The notes below the pieces were generated by a model, which was given only the letters and a program-made list of their open reading frames with translations, did no database searches and had not been told where the DNA came from. A stretch of 64,000 nt of DNA from Kingdonia uniflora. Taxonomy: Eukaryota; Streptophyta; Magnoliopsida; Ranunculales; Circaeasteraceae. Where the stretch lies: positions 1,054,001-1,118,000 of the forward strand of contig JACGCM010001844.1 of the NCBI GenBank assembly GCA_014058105.1, read 5' to 3'. Made by a program: the position numbers and the translations under genes. Below are positions 1-10,923 of this stretch, piece after piece. The stretch's first letter is position 1; each line of letters starts with the position of its first letter.

Positions 1-216
1 CCTTTACTCAAATAATACTGTTATACTCGCTCTCTCGCTCACTTTCAATAATTTTTATCTCGAGATCTGTAATAAAATACAAAGGCCCATATCTCTTTAA
101 AATATGACCATTGGCCAGGTCATCGCCACATAATTCAAAAGTGCTTCTTCTCATCTTTAAATTCATAACTTCTTCTTCTCCTGCTTGAAGAAAAATTATA
201 TCTCATCTTTAAATTA

Positions 217-240
217 ATGAGTGGTGGTGAATCTTCTCAG
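217..240 (+). other. Short first coding exon of MULE-like copy 1
   Basis: ATG plus seven codons (MSGGESSQ) ends in CAG and is followed at once by a consensus GTAAGC splice donor. A CT-rich leader lies upstream. Copy 2 has an equivalent 10-codon exon (MGGGASFKIE) at 28188-28217, also followed by a donor. The shared Met-Gly-Gly style and the donor position suggest a common first exon carried by the element family. No downstream exon could be joined because the Gypsy insertion follows. Confidence 0.4.
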
Positions 241-509
241 GTAAGCATCTGGGTTATGTCATTACTCTAAAAATTTATGGGTTTGTAGCTCTTTTTTTTT
301 TGTTTATACCATTAACGCATTGTTTCAAGCTTTGGGGTGTAATGACGAATTGCAAACATTTTTTTGGGGGGTAAATCTAAATTATTGTTCATACTTTGTA
401 GGTTGAAACTTGTCATATTTTTACAAAATTTTACGAAATTATAGAACCATGCTCCCATAACATAGAAGCTTGTCCTTGGGTATACAGTAAATGCAAGAAA
501 CCAAATTGC

Positions 510-874
510 AATGGAATCATGAAGATAAATAATCCACAATACAATTGAGAAGCTTTTAGTTAGTAGAGAAACACGAAGAACACCAATTGGTTTGAAAAAA
601 TAGAGATTCGATTACTTAAACTTGAAGTAATTACAATGAAAAATCGCAAATCCTAGGCTTCTCCCAGAACTCTCTTCAGATCGAACATAACCTAGAAAAT
701 AACCTAAGTTCCATTTATATACTAGGGAACTCAAAAATCATAAAAGAACGGATCTCGAGGCAAAACAACGCATGAGAATCCAAAACAACGCCAAAGTCGT
801 TCGAACGACACTCAACTTCGTTTGAACGACTTTACAAATCTTCAAATAACTCTAGATCCTCCTGGATCATGGCA
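510..874 (-). repeat. 3' LTR of the Gypsy fragment
   Basis: The LTR starts with TG immediately after the polypurine tract at 875-886 and contains a TATA-like box. The outer end is not fixed; a TGCA at 507-510 would give a CA terminus. No 5' LTR partner exists in the window. Confidence 0.5.
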
Positions 875-902
875 CCCCCCTTTAGGAGTCTCGAGCTCCT
901 GC

Positions 903-1670
903 TCAAGCTAGAACTGGAGATGTGGGAACGCGGCGATGCTCATTCCCTGTTGTACCACTTCGACTTACTCGGTAGCTGACCCTTCTTCCCAACTCGGAAC
1001 AAATCAATAACACCCCGTCTTGTAGTATGAACCTTCCACTCGAGAATACCATCCTCTGGCAATGGATCATCTTTGTCCATCCATAAGTCATCAATTGACG
1101 GTAGGTGAGTATCGATTGCAGAGTCTTCATCCAAAAAAATGGTTCAAACAACTTTAAATGATCGGCATTAATCACCGAATACATCTTCATAAAAGGTGGC
1201 AAATCCAACTGGAATGCATTGTCACCAATCTTTTTGAGTATAAAAAACGAACCATAATAGATAGGTTTGAGCTTCTTACCTTCCCCCTTAAGCCGTTCCT
1301 TACCCAAATACAACCAAACGAGGACGCCCTCAAGAAAAGTACACTTAACTCTATGTTTGTCGTGGCGAGTCTTATACTTTGCTTGAGTCTTCTTCAACTG
1401 AGCTTCAATCACCTCATGAACCTTGCCGATCCTCTTAATAAAACGCTGAGCTTTAACCTGCTCCTCTTCCTCCTTCCCTGACACTGTCTTGTTGCCAAGA
1501 CTAAACGCCAAATCAAAAGGGTTTTGCAGCAAGCACCCCAAACAAACTTCAAAATGAGACTTCAACGTGAAACCATGAATCGCCCGGTTGAACGCAAACT
1601 GAAGATATGTTAAACTCTCATCCCAAGTCTTAGGATGCTTAGAATGAAATCCCCGTAATAAATGTACCAA
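903..1670 (-). pseudogene. Gypsy integrase, C-terminal half
   Basis: A 255-residue open stretch encodes the C-terminal part of a Gypsy integrase. An HSKHPKTWDESL-like segment typical of the end of the rve core comes first, then a basic linker, then a GDxVW-like C-terminal domain (FLEGVLVWLYLGKERL). It is separated from the zinc-binding half by stops near 1671-1858. It starts without a true initiator, since it is an internal piece of pol. It ends just before the polypurine tract, so little or no chromodomain follows. Confidence 0.75.
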
Positions 1671-1858
1671 AGTGCGATTAACGACCTATGTTTGCCCGTC
1701 AGTCTGCCGATGAAAAACGGTACTTCTCTTCAACTTAGTGTCCATCATCCCCCATAACGATCTCCAGAAATGCCTCAAAAACGACTATCCTTATCATAAA
1801 TAATAGAAGAAGGGAGCCCAAAATACCTCTAGACGTCTCTGAAAAACAATCGCGCTGC

Positions 1859-2212
1859 TCATTCCCCTATGACCGTCCTCTGGCATAAAATAAAAATAAT
1901 CATCTTGCTGAATCGATCCACCACCACAAACAAATAGTCATTCTTACACCTGGTCATGGGCAAACCACCCATAAAATCCATCAAAATATTCTCCCAAGGT
2001 CGACTAGGAACTGGCAATGGTAAGTACAGTCCTATCTTCCTATTGGAAGGTTTTGATGTGTTACATAGCACGCAACCACGAACCACACGAGCAACATCCA
2101 CCTGCATCATTGGCCAATAGACATAATGCCGCAAATTAAAAAGAGTCTTCTCAACCCCGAAATGACCTACCGCCCCAATGTGCCTCTCGAATCCACTGTA
2201 AACGGTCTCCAC
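1859..2212 (-). pseudogene. Gypsy integrase, zinc-binding and early core domain
   Basis: This segment has an HHCC-type integrase zinc finger: GHFGVEKT...YVYWPMM...CVLCN supplies the His and Cys ligands, and the expected HxGxxKT pattern is present. It is followed by the start of the catalytic core with MDFMGGLP, which carries the first catalytic Asp, and VVVDRFSKM. It belongs to the same - strand element as the RT segment upstream. Stops separate it from the following core segment, so the polyprotein is not functional. Confidence 0.8.
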
Positions 2213-2780
2213 CCTCAGGAATACATAGTAGACTGCCCCTGTAAATCAAGCCATCCATCAAAACATACTCGTACGTCTTGCCCTGCAGTAACTTCTCGTG
2301 AATCATACTGAGCTCCTTGTCGTCGTCATACCCTGAAACGTACTCAGAAGAAACAATCGGCTGGATCTGGCACAGCTACCAACAAAACAGAAATAGTTGG
2401 TAATGGGGGTCGAGATAACATATCAGCCATCTTGTTGTCCACTCCTTTCTTATACTTGATCAATAAGGTAAACTGCTGAAGGTACGACATCTACTTCATA
2501 TGGTGAGCTTGTTGAAGCTTGGACTGCGTAGATAAGAACTATAACGGTTTGTGATCGGAATGTACCACAACCTCCTTCCCCAATAAGTAACTCTGTCAAT
2601 GCTTAACTGATTGATATAGCGCGTAGAACTCCTTATCATAGGTAGGATAGTTGCGTACTACTCCTGTAAACAACTCAGAATGGTAAGCAACCGGCTTCCC
2701 ATCCTATAAAAGGATTGCCCCCAAAGCATAGTCTGACGCATCTGTCTCAACCTCAAAAGGCTGCTACAAATTAGGCAATG

Positions 2781-3203
2781 CTAACACTGGTGCATCCGTA
2801 ATCTTCGCTTTAGTAATAGAAAGGTCTTCTCATGGTGTTCTTCCCACATAAACTGTACCCCGTTCTTCGTCAAAGAATACAACGGTGCGTCTATTTGTGA
2901 AAAATGCCGTATAAATTTCCATAAGTACTGACAAGAACCCGTAAAACTCCTCACTTCCATCACTGTGCGGGGTCGAGGCCAATTAGTAATGACCGAGACC
3001 TTCTCTGGATTGACCTTAAGCTCGCCGCCACTAACAATAAAACCCAAATAGACTAGCTTCCATTTCCCAAACTCGCACTTCTTCCCGTTCAGAAAAAGTT
3101 GTGATCGCAACACGCCCAACACTTTGCGTAAATGCCCAAGATGCTCCTCCCATGTATGATTATATATCAAGATATCATCCAAATATACAATCAAATTTCC
3201 CAA
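2781..3203 (-). pseudogene. Gypsy reverse transcriptase, palm and thumb
   Basis: The segment opens with VYLDDILIY, the catalytic YxDD box, continues through GKKCEFGK and YLGFIVS, then VITNWPRPRT, and ends in a connection/RNase H start. All upstream RT motifs are absent because the element is truncated at about 3203. Both catalytic Asp residues of this box are present, but the gene is only a fragment. RNase H-like sequence continues to about 2350 with frameshifts. Confidence 0.8.
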
Positions 3204-3629
3204 ATTTTTATAGTTGCAGAAGATACAAATTTTCCCTCCAATAATGATTTTTTGGTTAAACAGAGTTTTGGTGAAGAGGTGACGTGCAACTCGTGTGAGG
3301 GTAGTTTAGTCAGTTCATGTCAAAATTTGAGTTCAATGGAGGTTGACCTTGGTCAGAGGCAATTTGGGGACCAAAACTGCATATATTTAAGCAACTTGGG
3401 AACTAAAGGCAAATATTCAGTTTGTAGGTGGGACTGTGGTCAAAAAATCATTTTTCACAATCGGTAACTTAATTTGATTGTCTTGGATGAACTCAATATT
3501 GTATGCATATATTACTTTTTTAATTTTGAGAGGATTAGCTTTATCCCCAAACACACTATTCTGGATATTAAGTATTTCTATAAGAGTCTATATTTTTAAA
3601 TAGGCTTTTTCCATTGAGAAACTTAAGAA

Positions 3630-3905
3630 ATGAATATGATACCTAGAAATTCAACTACTGGAATTTCCTATATTAATATTGTTAGTTCCCTCCAGTATTT
3701 CATTGAAAGATACCACGAAGATACGGGTAGTAGTCTAGTAGATGATGGGATGGTGACTATTCATATGTGCAAGAAGCAATGTCTAATAAGGGTTCCCACT
3801 CGAGTTTTCTCCTCTAAGAAAATGCAAAAACTTCCACTCACTCTGGAATTAAAGACCCGATGCGCTTCTAAAATACAAAATCCATATGGTTTCTTTCGAA
3901 TGTGA
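3630..3905 (+). pseudogene. Unrecognised open frame, possibly a decayed B3-like segment
   Basis: A 91-codon open frame lies in unique-looking sequence between a MULE-like element and a hAT element. Residues 40-75 (VTIHMCKKQCLIRVPT, then LPLTLELKT) have the alternating strand pattern and the RVPTxF...LP..L.L spacing seen in plant B3 domains. Genuine B3 genes lie 3 kb downstream. I see no splice-supported partner exons and no other hallmark. It may be a B3 relic or chance. Confidence 0.25.
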
Positions 3906-3997
3906 TATAGTTCGTTTGAAAATTGAATTTGCATGTGAAAACATACTTACTAAATGATTCACTATAAATTAATGGATTATGCCAAACTATCTATTAC

Positions 3998-5074
3998 CAG
4001 GGCCGACCCTGTAGTTTTGGAGGCCCTAGACGAAACCCAAAAAATGCCCCCCCCCCCCCCCCCCCCCAAACAAACAAAAATGTCTTGGGGACATAAAAGA
4101 CTAATCAAAAATACATATATCAGAAACTTGTAAATACATAAAGAACCTAAAACTCTCATAGAGTTCAACATCAGATCAAGACAAAAAATCTTTGTTTATC
4201 TTCTTCCAAACATTCCAAACATTCAAGACTAAAAACGTGAGAACTTTTTTCAAAGTACCTTTCAAGTCCCTCATTTATCCCCCTGTGGATTGACTTCAGT
4301 GTAGAAAGCATCCCAGGTGCACCACCCAAACCAATCTAAAGTTGCAGGCATCTAAAAATTAAATCACAAAAATGTTTCTTTAGCAAATAATTTTATTAGT
4401 CGTCTCAAGATAAAACATTTTTACGCACAAATATTTATGTATGTTTGCAAATATAAATTCAAGTAGTCTACTTTAGTTTATGCTAACCTTCTTGTTATCA
4501 ATGTGACTGAAAGTTCTTTTATGCTTCTTCAATATTCTGTATCCAATGCAGAGTTAAGTAAGAAAAGATTATATAAAACTTCAGAGGTACAAAAAACAAA
4601 GAATAAATAAAGTTATAGTTGTCAACGTACATACTTAATAGATTCTCTCATGAGCTCAAAAGGGACAAGGGTTTTCCCCTGAATTAGCGAAAACGGCTTC
4701 CAGAGCTTGCGATGATTCAACATTAGGGTCCCCTATAGCAACAAATCGTTGATAACATAATCAAAGCCGATTAGGAAAGAGCCCAACATTAGGGTACCTC
4801 TTTTTGTTCAAAACAATCCCTCTTTTTGTTCTTCGTTTCGTTTCTTTTATTGGGCTGAGAGATGATAATTAGAGATTAGATATTTAGATTTAGAGAGAGA
4901 GAGAGTTGTAACAAAAGCCTTGATTTGAATGAGATTATGAGAGGGAGAGGCTCATAGGCTTTATTTTGGAGGCCCAAAACATACAAGCTAACAATATTAG
5001 GAGGCCCCTAATTTTCATCAAAAATTGGAGGCCCTAGACGACCGTCTCATGGATCTATACCCAGGCCGGGCCTG
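3998..5074. mobile_element. Non-autonomous hAT-type element with perfect 8-bp TSD
   Basis: The element starts CAGGGCCGACCCTG and ends CCAGGCCGGGCCTG, giving imperfect GC-rich inverted termini. The 8-bp direct repeat TCTATTAC flanks it exactly (3990-3997 and 5075-5082). Just inside both ends is a GGAGGCCCTAGACGA motif (4019-4034 and 5028-5042). It has no transposase. It contains a run of 21 C at 4047-4067. An 8-bp TSD with CAGGG...CCTG ends is the hAT pattern. Confidence 0.88.
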
Positions 5075-5082
5075 TCTATTAC

Positions 5083-5860
5083 ATGTTAAAGTTGCATTCG
5101 GGTGCATTAACGTTTCCAGTATCAGCTGATAATTATTTCTTAATTTTACCGAATTCATCAGTTTAAATGTCCAAAATTCTCTCATGTTTTTAAGCGATAA
5201 ATTTTCAGTTACGTAAATTGTTAGTACTGGAAGCACTGATCAACTGGAACTTTTCTCTTTATTTTATTTTTTGACAACAACAAAACACATTATTCAGTAG
5301 TGAAGTTATATAAGCAAGCGGAAAGGCCACAGTCAGTCATATGCTCAGCATCTATTACGCTCGGCATGTGGAAGTTGTACTGCAGGAGAAAGGCTGCAGG
5401 GGTTTTCTTGGGGCCAAATTGCCGATATATCATAAATCAACCACTGGGTGACCCTTGAGATGTCCCGGTGTCTCTTGTTAATATATCTTTAGCAGTTGAT
5501 TCCCTGATGTTTGGCTTCTATATCCATGCCTTGGATAACTTGGCGTACATAGTACACATTCCTCTCTATACCTTTCCTCAAGCTATTCCCATTTTCCGGT
5601 ATCTACCTTTACATGGCAACCCCTGTTTGGATGTAGCAGCAACCACGGTCAGTAATAAGCAGTAGCAACGAACATCGACCCAAATATCTTGTTTGTTTGC
5701 CCTGCTTTATTCTTCTCAGGTCTATTTTGCTGAAATTTATGATAAAACCTAAAGTACTAATTAAAACTAATAATAATTTGTACTAATACAAAACATTTAT
5801 AGTGACACTGATATGTGTTGATGTCTAGCTTTGAATTTAGGCAATGGGGGTAGTTGTGGT
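5083..5860. other. Intergenic stretch upstream of B3 gene 1
   Basis: I see no recognisable gene or repeat here. A 65-codon open frame at 5468-5665 has no family resemblance and no codon or splice support. The 3' part is the promoter side of B3 gene 1. Confidence 0.5.
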
Positions 5861-5868
5861 TATAAAAG
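5861..5868 (+). promoter_or_regulatory. TATA box of B3 gene 1
   Basis: TATAAAAG lies about 30 bp before a pyrimidine-rich leader. The leader runs to an apparent 5'-UTR exon end around 5970-5990. The coding ATG at 6632 follows a TGCAG acceptor, which implies a 5'-UTR intron, the same layout as the paralogue at 24 kb. Confidence 0.5.
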
Positions 5869-6631
5869 CAAAATAATTGGATTGGTTCCTACTGTTGTAC
5901 TAGACTTACAAGCCTCTCTCCTTTTCTAACCCCATCTTACTTTCTGGCTTTTTGAAGAGAAGCTTAAACACGCAGGTTGCTTTCTTTCCTCTAAACCCCA
6001 TTTATTGTAAGCTTTCATTCTCACTTATCTTTGTAAGTTTTTTCTCATGATAATATTCTTTTCTTATGGTTGCACTTCTCTTCTCATGAGGTTATCTCTT
6101 CTTCCTTTTTCCTTACTTATTTTGTAGGCTTTCAAAAGTAATATTGAATAGTTTCATGATTTTTGATGTATGTGATATTATTTTTATGTGCATATATGTT
6201 GCCGTGTAAGAAATCATCCTAACATAGGTTATTTGAGAGAACATGAACACTCAAATTCCATAACAATCATTAATCACCTGGCAATAATCTTGATAGTACC
6301 TTTGGATCTTCGTCACCCTACTAAGATATGACAAGATTTATGGTTTGGTTATGCCATAAAAAGGTTTGAAAATAGCGTATTGGGGGTATTGATCAGGTGG
6401 TTTGTTATGAGCACAAAGCACAGTTTGATTTATCAGAGTTTGTTATTGAGGTAGTTCAGTTGAAAAATAACTCAGAACTGTGATTTAAAACCACCTTTTG
6501 ATTGTTTCACCATGTTCTTATTTGGCACAAATTTAAGTTGAGATGTGCATAGCAATGGGAACTGTCGCATACTTGCAATTTTCCAACGCCTACCAACTTT
6601 CTCATTGCCAAAAACTATGTACATTTTGCAG

Positions 6632-7596
6632 ATGGAACCGAAGGAAATGGATGTTGACATTGATAAACTGATGGGATCACCGCAGGAAATGACATCTGCT
6701 TCTGTTAAAGAAGAAATTGAAGAAGGTTATGTATCTATCCTATTACCATGCGTCCATGCCTTTTAGATATTGAAAGAGGTTCAAGTTTGAAAATGCAACA
6801 TAATTCTGATTGTATTTTTGAAAAATTATTGTAGGTGAGGAGTTCGGCCCAGAGCACCTTAAGAATAATGCACCGAACGATAAAGATATCATGCCCGAGG
6901 AACAAGACAATGAGGTTTACTGGCTCTCAGACAAACCTTACTTCCATATCATCCTTGGACCATCACATGTTCGTTCACCATATCGGGTGGTAATCATTTT
7001 TCATCTCAATTTAAGTCAGTTTTAACAACCCATCCTATTTTTCCCATGTTTGACAAAAACAAAATTTAAACACGTTATTTCGAAACCATGGAAACATGAA
7101 TTGCTCACTAATAAAGTTTCTCTAAGAGACTAAGATTATATCTCTATTTGGTTTGCTTATAAGGTTAGGGTGCAAACATGGACTATCATGATTTATCGCT
7201 TACCAAATATATTTTGTATCATAACTCCACTGTCACGATATACGGAATATCTTCCAATAAGCCTGAGATGCTTTTTTTTTACATTTACAGACGCCTCAAA
7301 AGAAGATGCAACAGCTACTTCCTCAAGCTAAGGTGCCTCTGATTCTTACTTACCAAAACAAAAATTGGAAAACAACGTATGAAAAGTTTCGTACTGCCAA
7401 ACAGTTCAGCTTTACTTGGAAACATTTTGTGATAGATAACAATCTAAAACTGGGAGATGCATGCGTGTTTGAGCTAACAGAGTGTAGCGGTCAATGTGTA
7501 AGGTTCAGACTGCAAATTCTCAGTGGTGATATCCCCCCAGAGTTTGCTGACAGGATTGATGGTAATACTCCAAGTGTTCCTATTGTAATCGAATAA
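6632..7596 (+). CDS. B3-domain protein, paralogue 1
   Basis: The three coding exons are 6632-6725, 6835-6989 and 7291-7596, all with GT-AG introns, giving 184 aa. The first 60 residues are acidic and carry a KEEIEE tail. A single B3 DNA-binding domain runs from about residue 65 (KPYFHIIL) to about 171. It contains the hallmark NWKTTY strand, WKHFVIDNNLKLGD and CVFEL. B3 proteins are plant-specific nuclear DNA-binding factors; this one resembles the small single-domain REM-type members. The ATG is the first codon after the splice acceptor of a 5'-UTR intron. The paralogue at 24270-25285 has the same exon count, the same intron phases and an identical 306-nt last exon length. The ends of the domain strands are more diverged here: TPQKKM replaces LPSNM. 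Confidence 0.85.
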
Positions 7597-8165
7597 GAAT
7601 TGTTTTAAGTGCATCCTGTGATCAACGTATTTTTGGGAAAGATCTCAATCATCTCTAGGAAGAACTCTTGGTTTCTGGTGATCTGTCTATTTGGGGCTGT
7701 TGGAATTTGTTTTGGACTGCGTCTAATTTCAGTTTTAGATTTGTTTATTCTTCTTTGCTCCTAATTAATGTGATCCGAGTTTGCCTTTTACATTACAATG
7801 TTCTTATTTTCATTTTGCAAGAGGTTTAGCCGTGTAAACTGGCCTATGGAAGACCATAGTTGGAAATAATATTACAACCAAGCTCAAAGGCCCTAGAGCA
7901 CCAAAGGCTAAGTTACATGAATCTCCAACCCCGGGCGTTTGAGTTCGCAGTCACGTCCTTTCCCGAGGAATAGGAAAAGATGACTGTTATGCCAAACAAC
8001 TGTCGTTTACATATATCTTGTTTTGTTTTTCAGCGATACCTTAAGCGTGTTGTTTGAAGTTTGAGCAGTACCAAAACCATGCACTACTAGAGATGTTTAA
8101 GACCCTTGTTGTGAAGGTTGAGTGAAATAAATACAGAGGAAGATTACCTGCAGATGTCTATGACT
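7597..8165 (+). other. 3' flank of B3 gene 1
   Basis: This is presumed 3' UTR followed by intergenic sequence up to the LINE poly(T) at about 8166. I see no other gene here. Confidence 0.5.
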
Positions 8166-8210
8166 TTTTTTTTTTGTTTTTTTTGTAAGCAACGATAGAT
8201 AAAACAAAAA

Positions 8211-9416
8211 CTAAGCCCCAGAGGGCAATACAAAAATAGCCGAGTTAACGAGGTCCGAGGCCTCGCTGGGCTCAAAAAGTGAAAAAAAAATTGGGGAACA
8301 GGCTCCCAAGGCTGCTAAAGCATGTGCCTCAAAATTGAAACATCTATTTATAAACTGAAAACGAAACTCCTGAAAACGGCCAGCGAGAAACAACATCTCT
8401 GGAGCCAGGGTGAGGGCTCCCCAAGAAAGGTCAGTGGATCCCGTCTCGAAAGCACTGACGAGACGCAGGCAATCTGTGAGAACCTCCATGCCCCTCCCCA
8501 GAACGGCCTCCATGCCTCTGATCACTGCAACCGCCTCTACCTCTTCAGAGTCTGCTGCCCTGGCGGAGTCGTAACCTGCACCCAAAATACATAGATTATG
8601 AGATTTGAGAACAAAACCCGAGCCCCCTAGCGAGTCTTTATTTTTCCAGGCCCCGTCGACCATAATGAAAAACCACCCTTCTCCGATCCTGGGAGGAGGG
8701 TGGGCAGTCCCGGGCCTGACCGTAGAGGAATAGGGGTGACTCGGTGGGGTGTAGTAATTTTTTGCCCTGTTCACAGAAACAATTGGATTAGATTTCACCT
8801 TATTAAAGATCAAATCGTTTCTACTCATCCAGATAACATACAAAACGGAGCTGATATTTCCCCATTTGGAGGAGTCCGGGGCCGCCGTTCCCTGTCTGGC
8901 AATCATGTGAATGATGTCAGTCAGGGAGTCGGAGTAGGGCCATAAATCAAGATTAAGAGAGGGGTCGAATGCATACCAGAAATCGTGCATTTCCTTACAA
9001 AAAAAGAGGGCATGTGTTGTTGTCTCATCTTCTTCACCGCATCTAGGGCACAAGGTGACAGAGTCGGCGTCCCGGTGCCAGAGATTATGATTGGTGGGGA
9101 TACTGTTTTGGATGGCATTCCAGAGAAAAAGTTGAATTCGAAAAGGGACCTCCATCTTCCAGACGGCTGACCGATTAAATGGGTTGCCAAAAACTTGCCC
9201 GTTATCCGGCTTGAGCTTCAAATCCTTCTGGTTAGAGGAGAGGTAGGCCGATTGCACCGTAAGGATACCGTTCTGAGCGTTTCTCCGCCTGAGGGTGTCT
9301 TTGGCCGAAAATTTGTTGAGCGGGATACTAATAATATGCTTTACTACTTCGGGATGAAAAAGAGATCGAATAAGTGAAACCTTCCATATGCGCTGGTTAG
9401 GACAGATAAGAGTCAA
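8211..9416 (-). pseudogene. LINE-1 ORF2 C-terminus: zf-RVT and RNase H
   Basis: A 401-residue open stretch begins with a zf-RVT zinc-binding module (WKMEVPFRIQLFLWNA, then CPRCGEEDETTTHALFFC). A plant LINE-type RNase H follows from about residue 245 (MVDGAWKN...GSGFVL, EVEAVAVIRGME, VLTDCLRLV, FNFEAHALA). Several catalytic acidic positions are kept. It ends with a stop at 8211, about 25 bp before the poly(A) side. It is separated from the RT segment by a frameshift near 9420-9483. Confidence 0.85.
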
Positions 9417-9482
9417 AACTTTTGTGTTCGTGCGGTGGGCAGGAGCCGGACCCTGGGGACGCCCGAAGGGGATACCCGGTAT

Positions 9483-10923
9483 CTAGGGCTCAAGCCAGTA
9501 GTCGACGCTCTCACCATCCCCGATATGCCAGATGAGCTCTGACCAGATGTTATTCCTAGCATTTAAGATCCCTTTCCAGATCCAGGAATCGGTGGCTTTG
9601 GGTGTGGAGAGCATAGGAGAGACTTTGGGAGAGTAGCGCTTAATCAGATTGTGAGCCCAAATTTTATCAGCCTCTTTGATGACCCTCCAGAAGAACTTGG
9701 CAAGCAGGGCTTGATTATGGGCGAGGGAAGTCCTGATGCCCAGCCCTCCTTTATCTTTGGGGCGACGTATATTCTTCCAGCTAATGAAGTGGGTCTTGTT
9801 TACCCCAGCACTGTTGGTACCCCACATGAATCTAGAATTGATGGAGTCCAGCTTCTTACACATCTTGATAGGAAAAGGGAATACAGACATATGAAACGAG
9901 GGAATTGCTGAGTAAACAACTTTAATAAGGGTAATTTTACCCGCTTGAGAGAGGCTTTTAGCTTTCCACCCCTCGATACGCTTCGAGACTCTGTCTATAA
10001 TGTCTTGAAAGTTAAGAGTCTTTTTGCGGTCGAAAGTGAGAGGGGATCCAAGGTATTTTTCATCCCTCGTGTCCCACTTGATGAGGAGAATGCGTTGAAT
10101 CAACCTGTGGTGCCGATGATGGCCATTTTTACTGAATATGATACAGAATTTTTCCAGATTAATCTCCTGACCCGACACTTTTTTAAAGGAATCCAGGGCG
10201 TCTTTTAGGGTTCCCGCCTCCTCCATGGTAGCTTTGCAGAAAATGAAACAGTTATCGGCAAAGAGGAGGTGGAAGACCGGAGTGCTACCCCTAGCAGTCT
10301 TGATACCATGAAGAGCCCCTTTACTCTCTGCTTTGAGGATGATACGCGAGAGAACTTTCGTACAAATGAGAAAAAGGAAAAAGGAGAGGGGGTCGCCTTG
10401 TCTGAGTCCCCGCTCCGGTATTAAGGAAGCCATAAGGAGAGCCATTAATATTGAAGGAGATTGCAGTAGTGGAAATGCATTGATGTATCCAAGCGCATCA
10501 TTTCTCACAAAACCCCATAACTTTCATGGTGTCCCCTAGGAAGCTCCACTTCACTCTATCAAAAGCGTTGCTAAGGTCAAGTTTCACTGCCATGCTACCA
10601 GAAGCTCCTTTTTGTTTTGCCAGAGATTTGAGGATCTCTTGGGCCATAATAATATTATCAAAGATTTGGCGGCCAGGGACGAAGGCATTCTGAGTGGGAG
10701 AAATGAGCTTATGGAGAAGAGGCTTCAGTCTACCGGCAAGAATTTTGGTAATGATCTTGAATTTGACATTACAGAGGCTGATTGGGCGGAAGTGAGTCTG
10801 GTTGGTCAGGTTCTTGATCTTAGGGATCAGTATGATGTTGGTGTGGTTAAATTCACCGAGCAGGTGGTTAGTTTGGAAAAAAATTGAATGGCTTGACAGA
10901 GGTCTTTTTTTACGGTGTCCCAA
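9483..10923 (-). pseudogene. LINE-1 ORF2 reverse transcriptase with mutated active site
   Basis: Two overlapping frames cover the RT. The first (10923-10498) has HFRPISLCN, RQIFDNIIMAQE and KLDLSNAFDRVKW, including the first catalytic Asp. The second (10508-9483) has GLRQGDPLS and then LLFADNCFIF. In functional L1 RTs this box is FADD; here the second Asp is Asn (codon GTT on the + strand at 10251-10253). The frame switch at about 10500 and this substitution mean the enzyme is dead. Maturase/thumb sequence continues to 9483. Confidence 0.85.

Larger units (their letters stand above)
510..3203 (-). mobile_element. 5'-truncated Gypsy LTR retrotransposon
   Basis: On the - strand the order is reverse transcriptase (from 3203), RNase H region, integrase, polypurine tract and 3' LTR. 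The element breaks off inside the RT fingers/palm at about 3203, so gag, protease, the N-terminal RT and the 5' LTR are missing. A polypurine tract (+ strand cccccctttagg, 875-886) sits directly against an LTR that starts TGCCATGATCC at 874. That LTR has a TATATAAATG box near 715 and continues to about 510, where the exact end is uncertain. The coding part is broken by several stops. RT-RNaseH-IN order is the Gypsy arrangement. Confidence 0.8.
1..3458 (+). mobile_element. MULE-like TIR element copy 1 (left end outside window), carrying a Gypsy insertion
   Basis: This is the right part of a terminal-inverted-repeat DNA element. Bases 3290-3458, read in reverse, match the ends of the copies at 27964-35272 and 60365-61256 in the same order: an AT-rich start, a CCC stretch, CTACAAA, an AATAT(T)T block, a CCAAA block, then a GAACTG-like block. 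Bases 1-216 look like a 5' leader with CT-rich tracts. A short first exon at 217-240 (MSGGESSQ) is followed by a GTAAGC donor, laid out like the MGGG exon of copy 2 at 28188. The Gypsy fragment at about 510-3203 sits in what would be its first intron. The class is inferred from TIR style and length. No transposase is visible and the left TIR and target duplication are outside the window. Confidence 0.55.
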
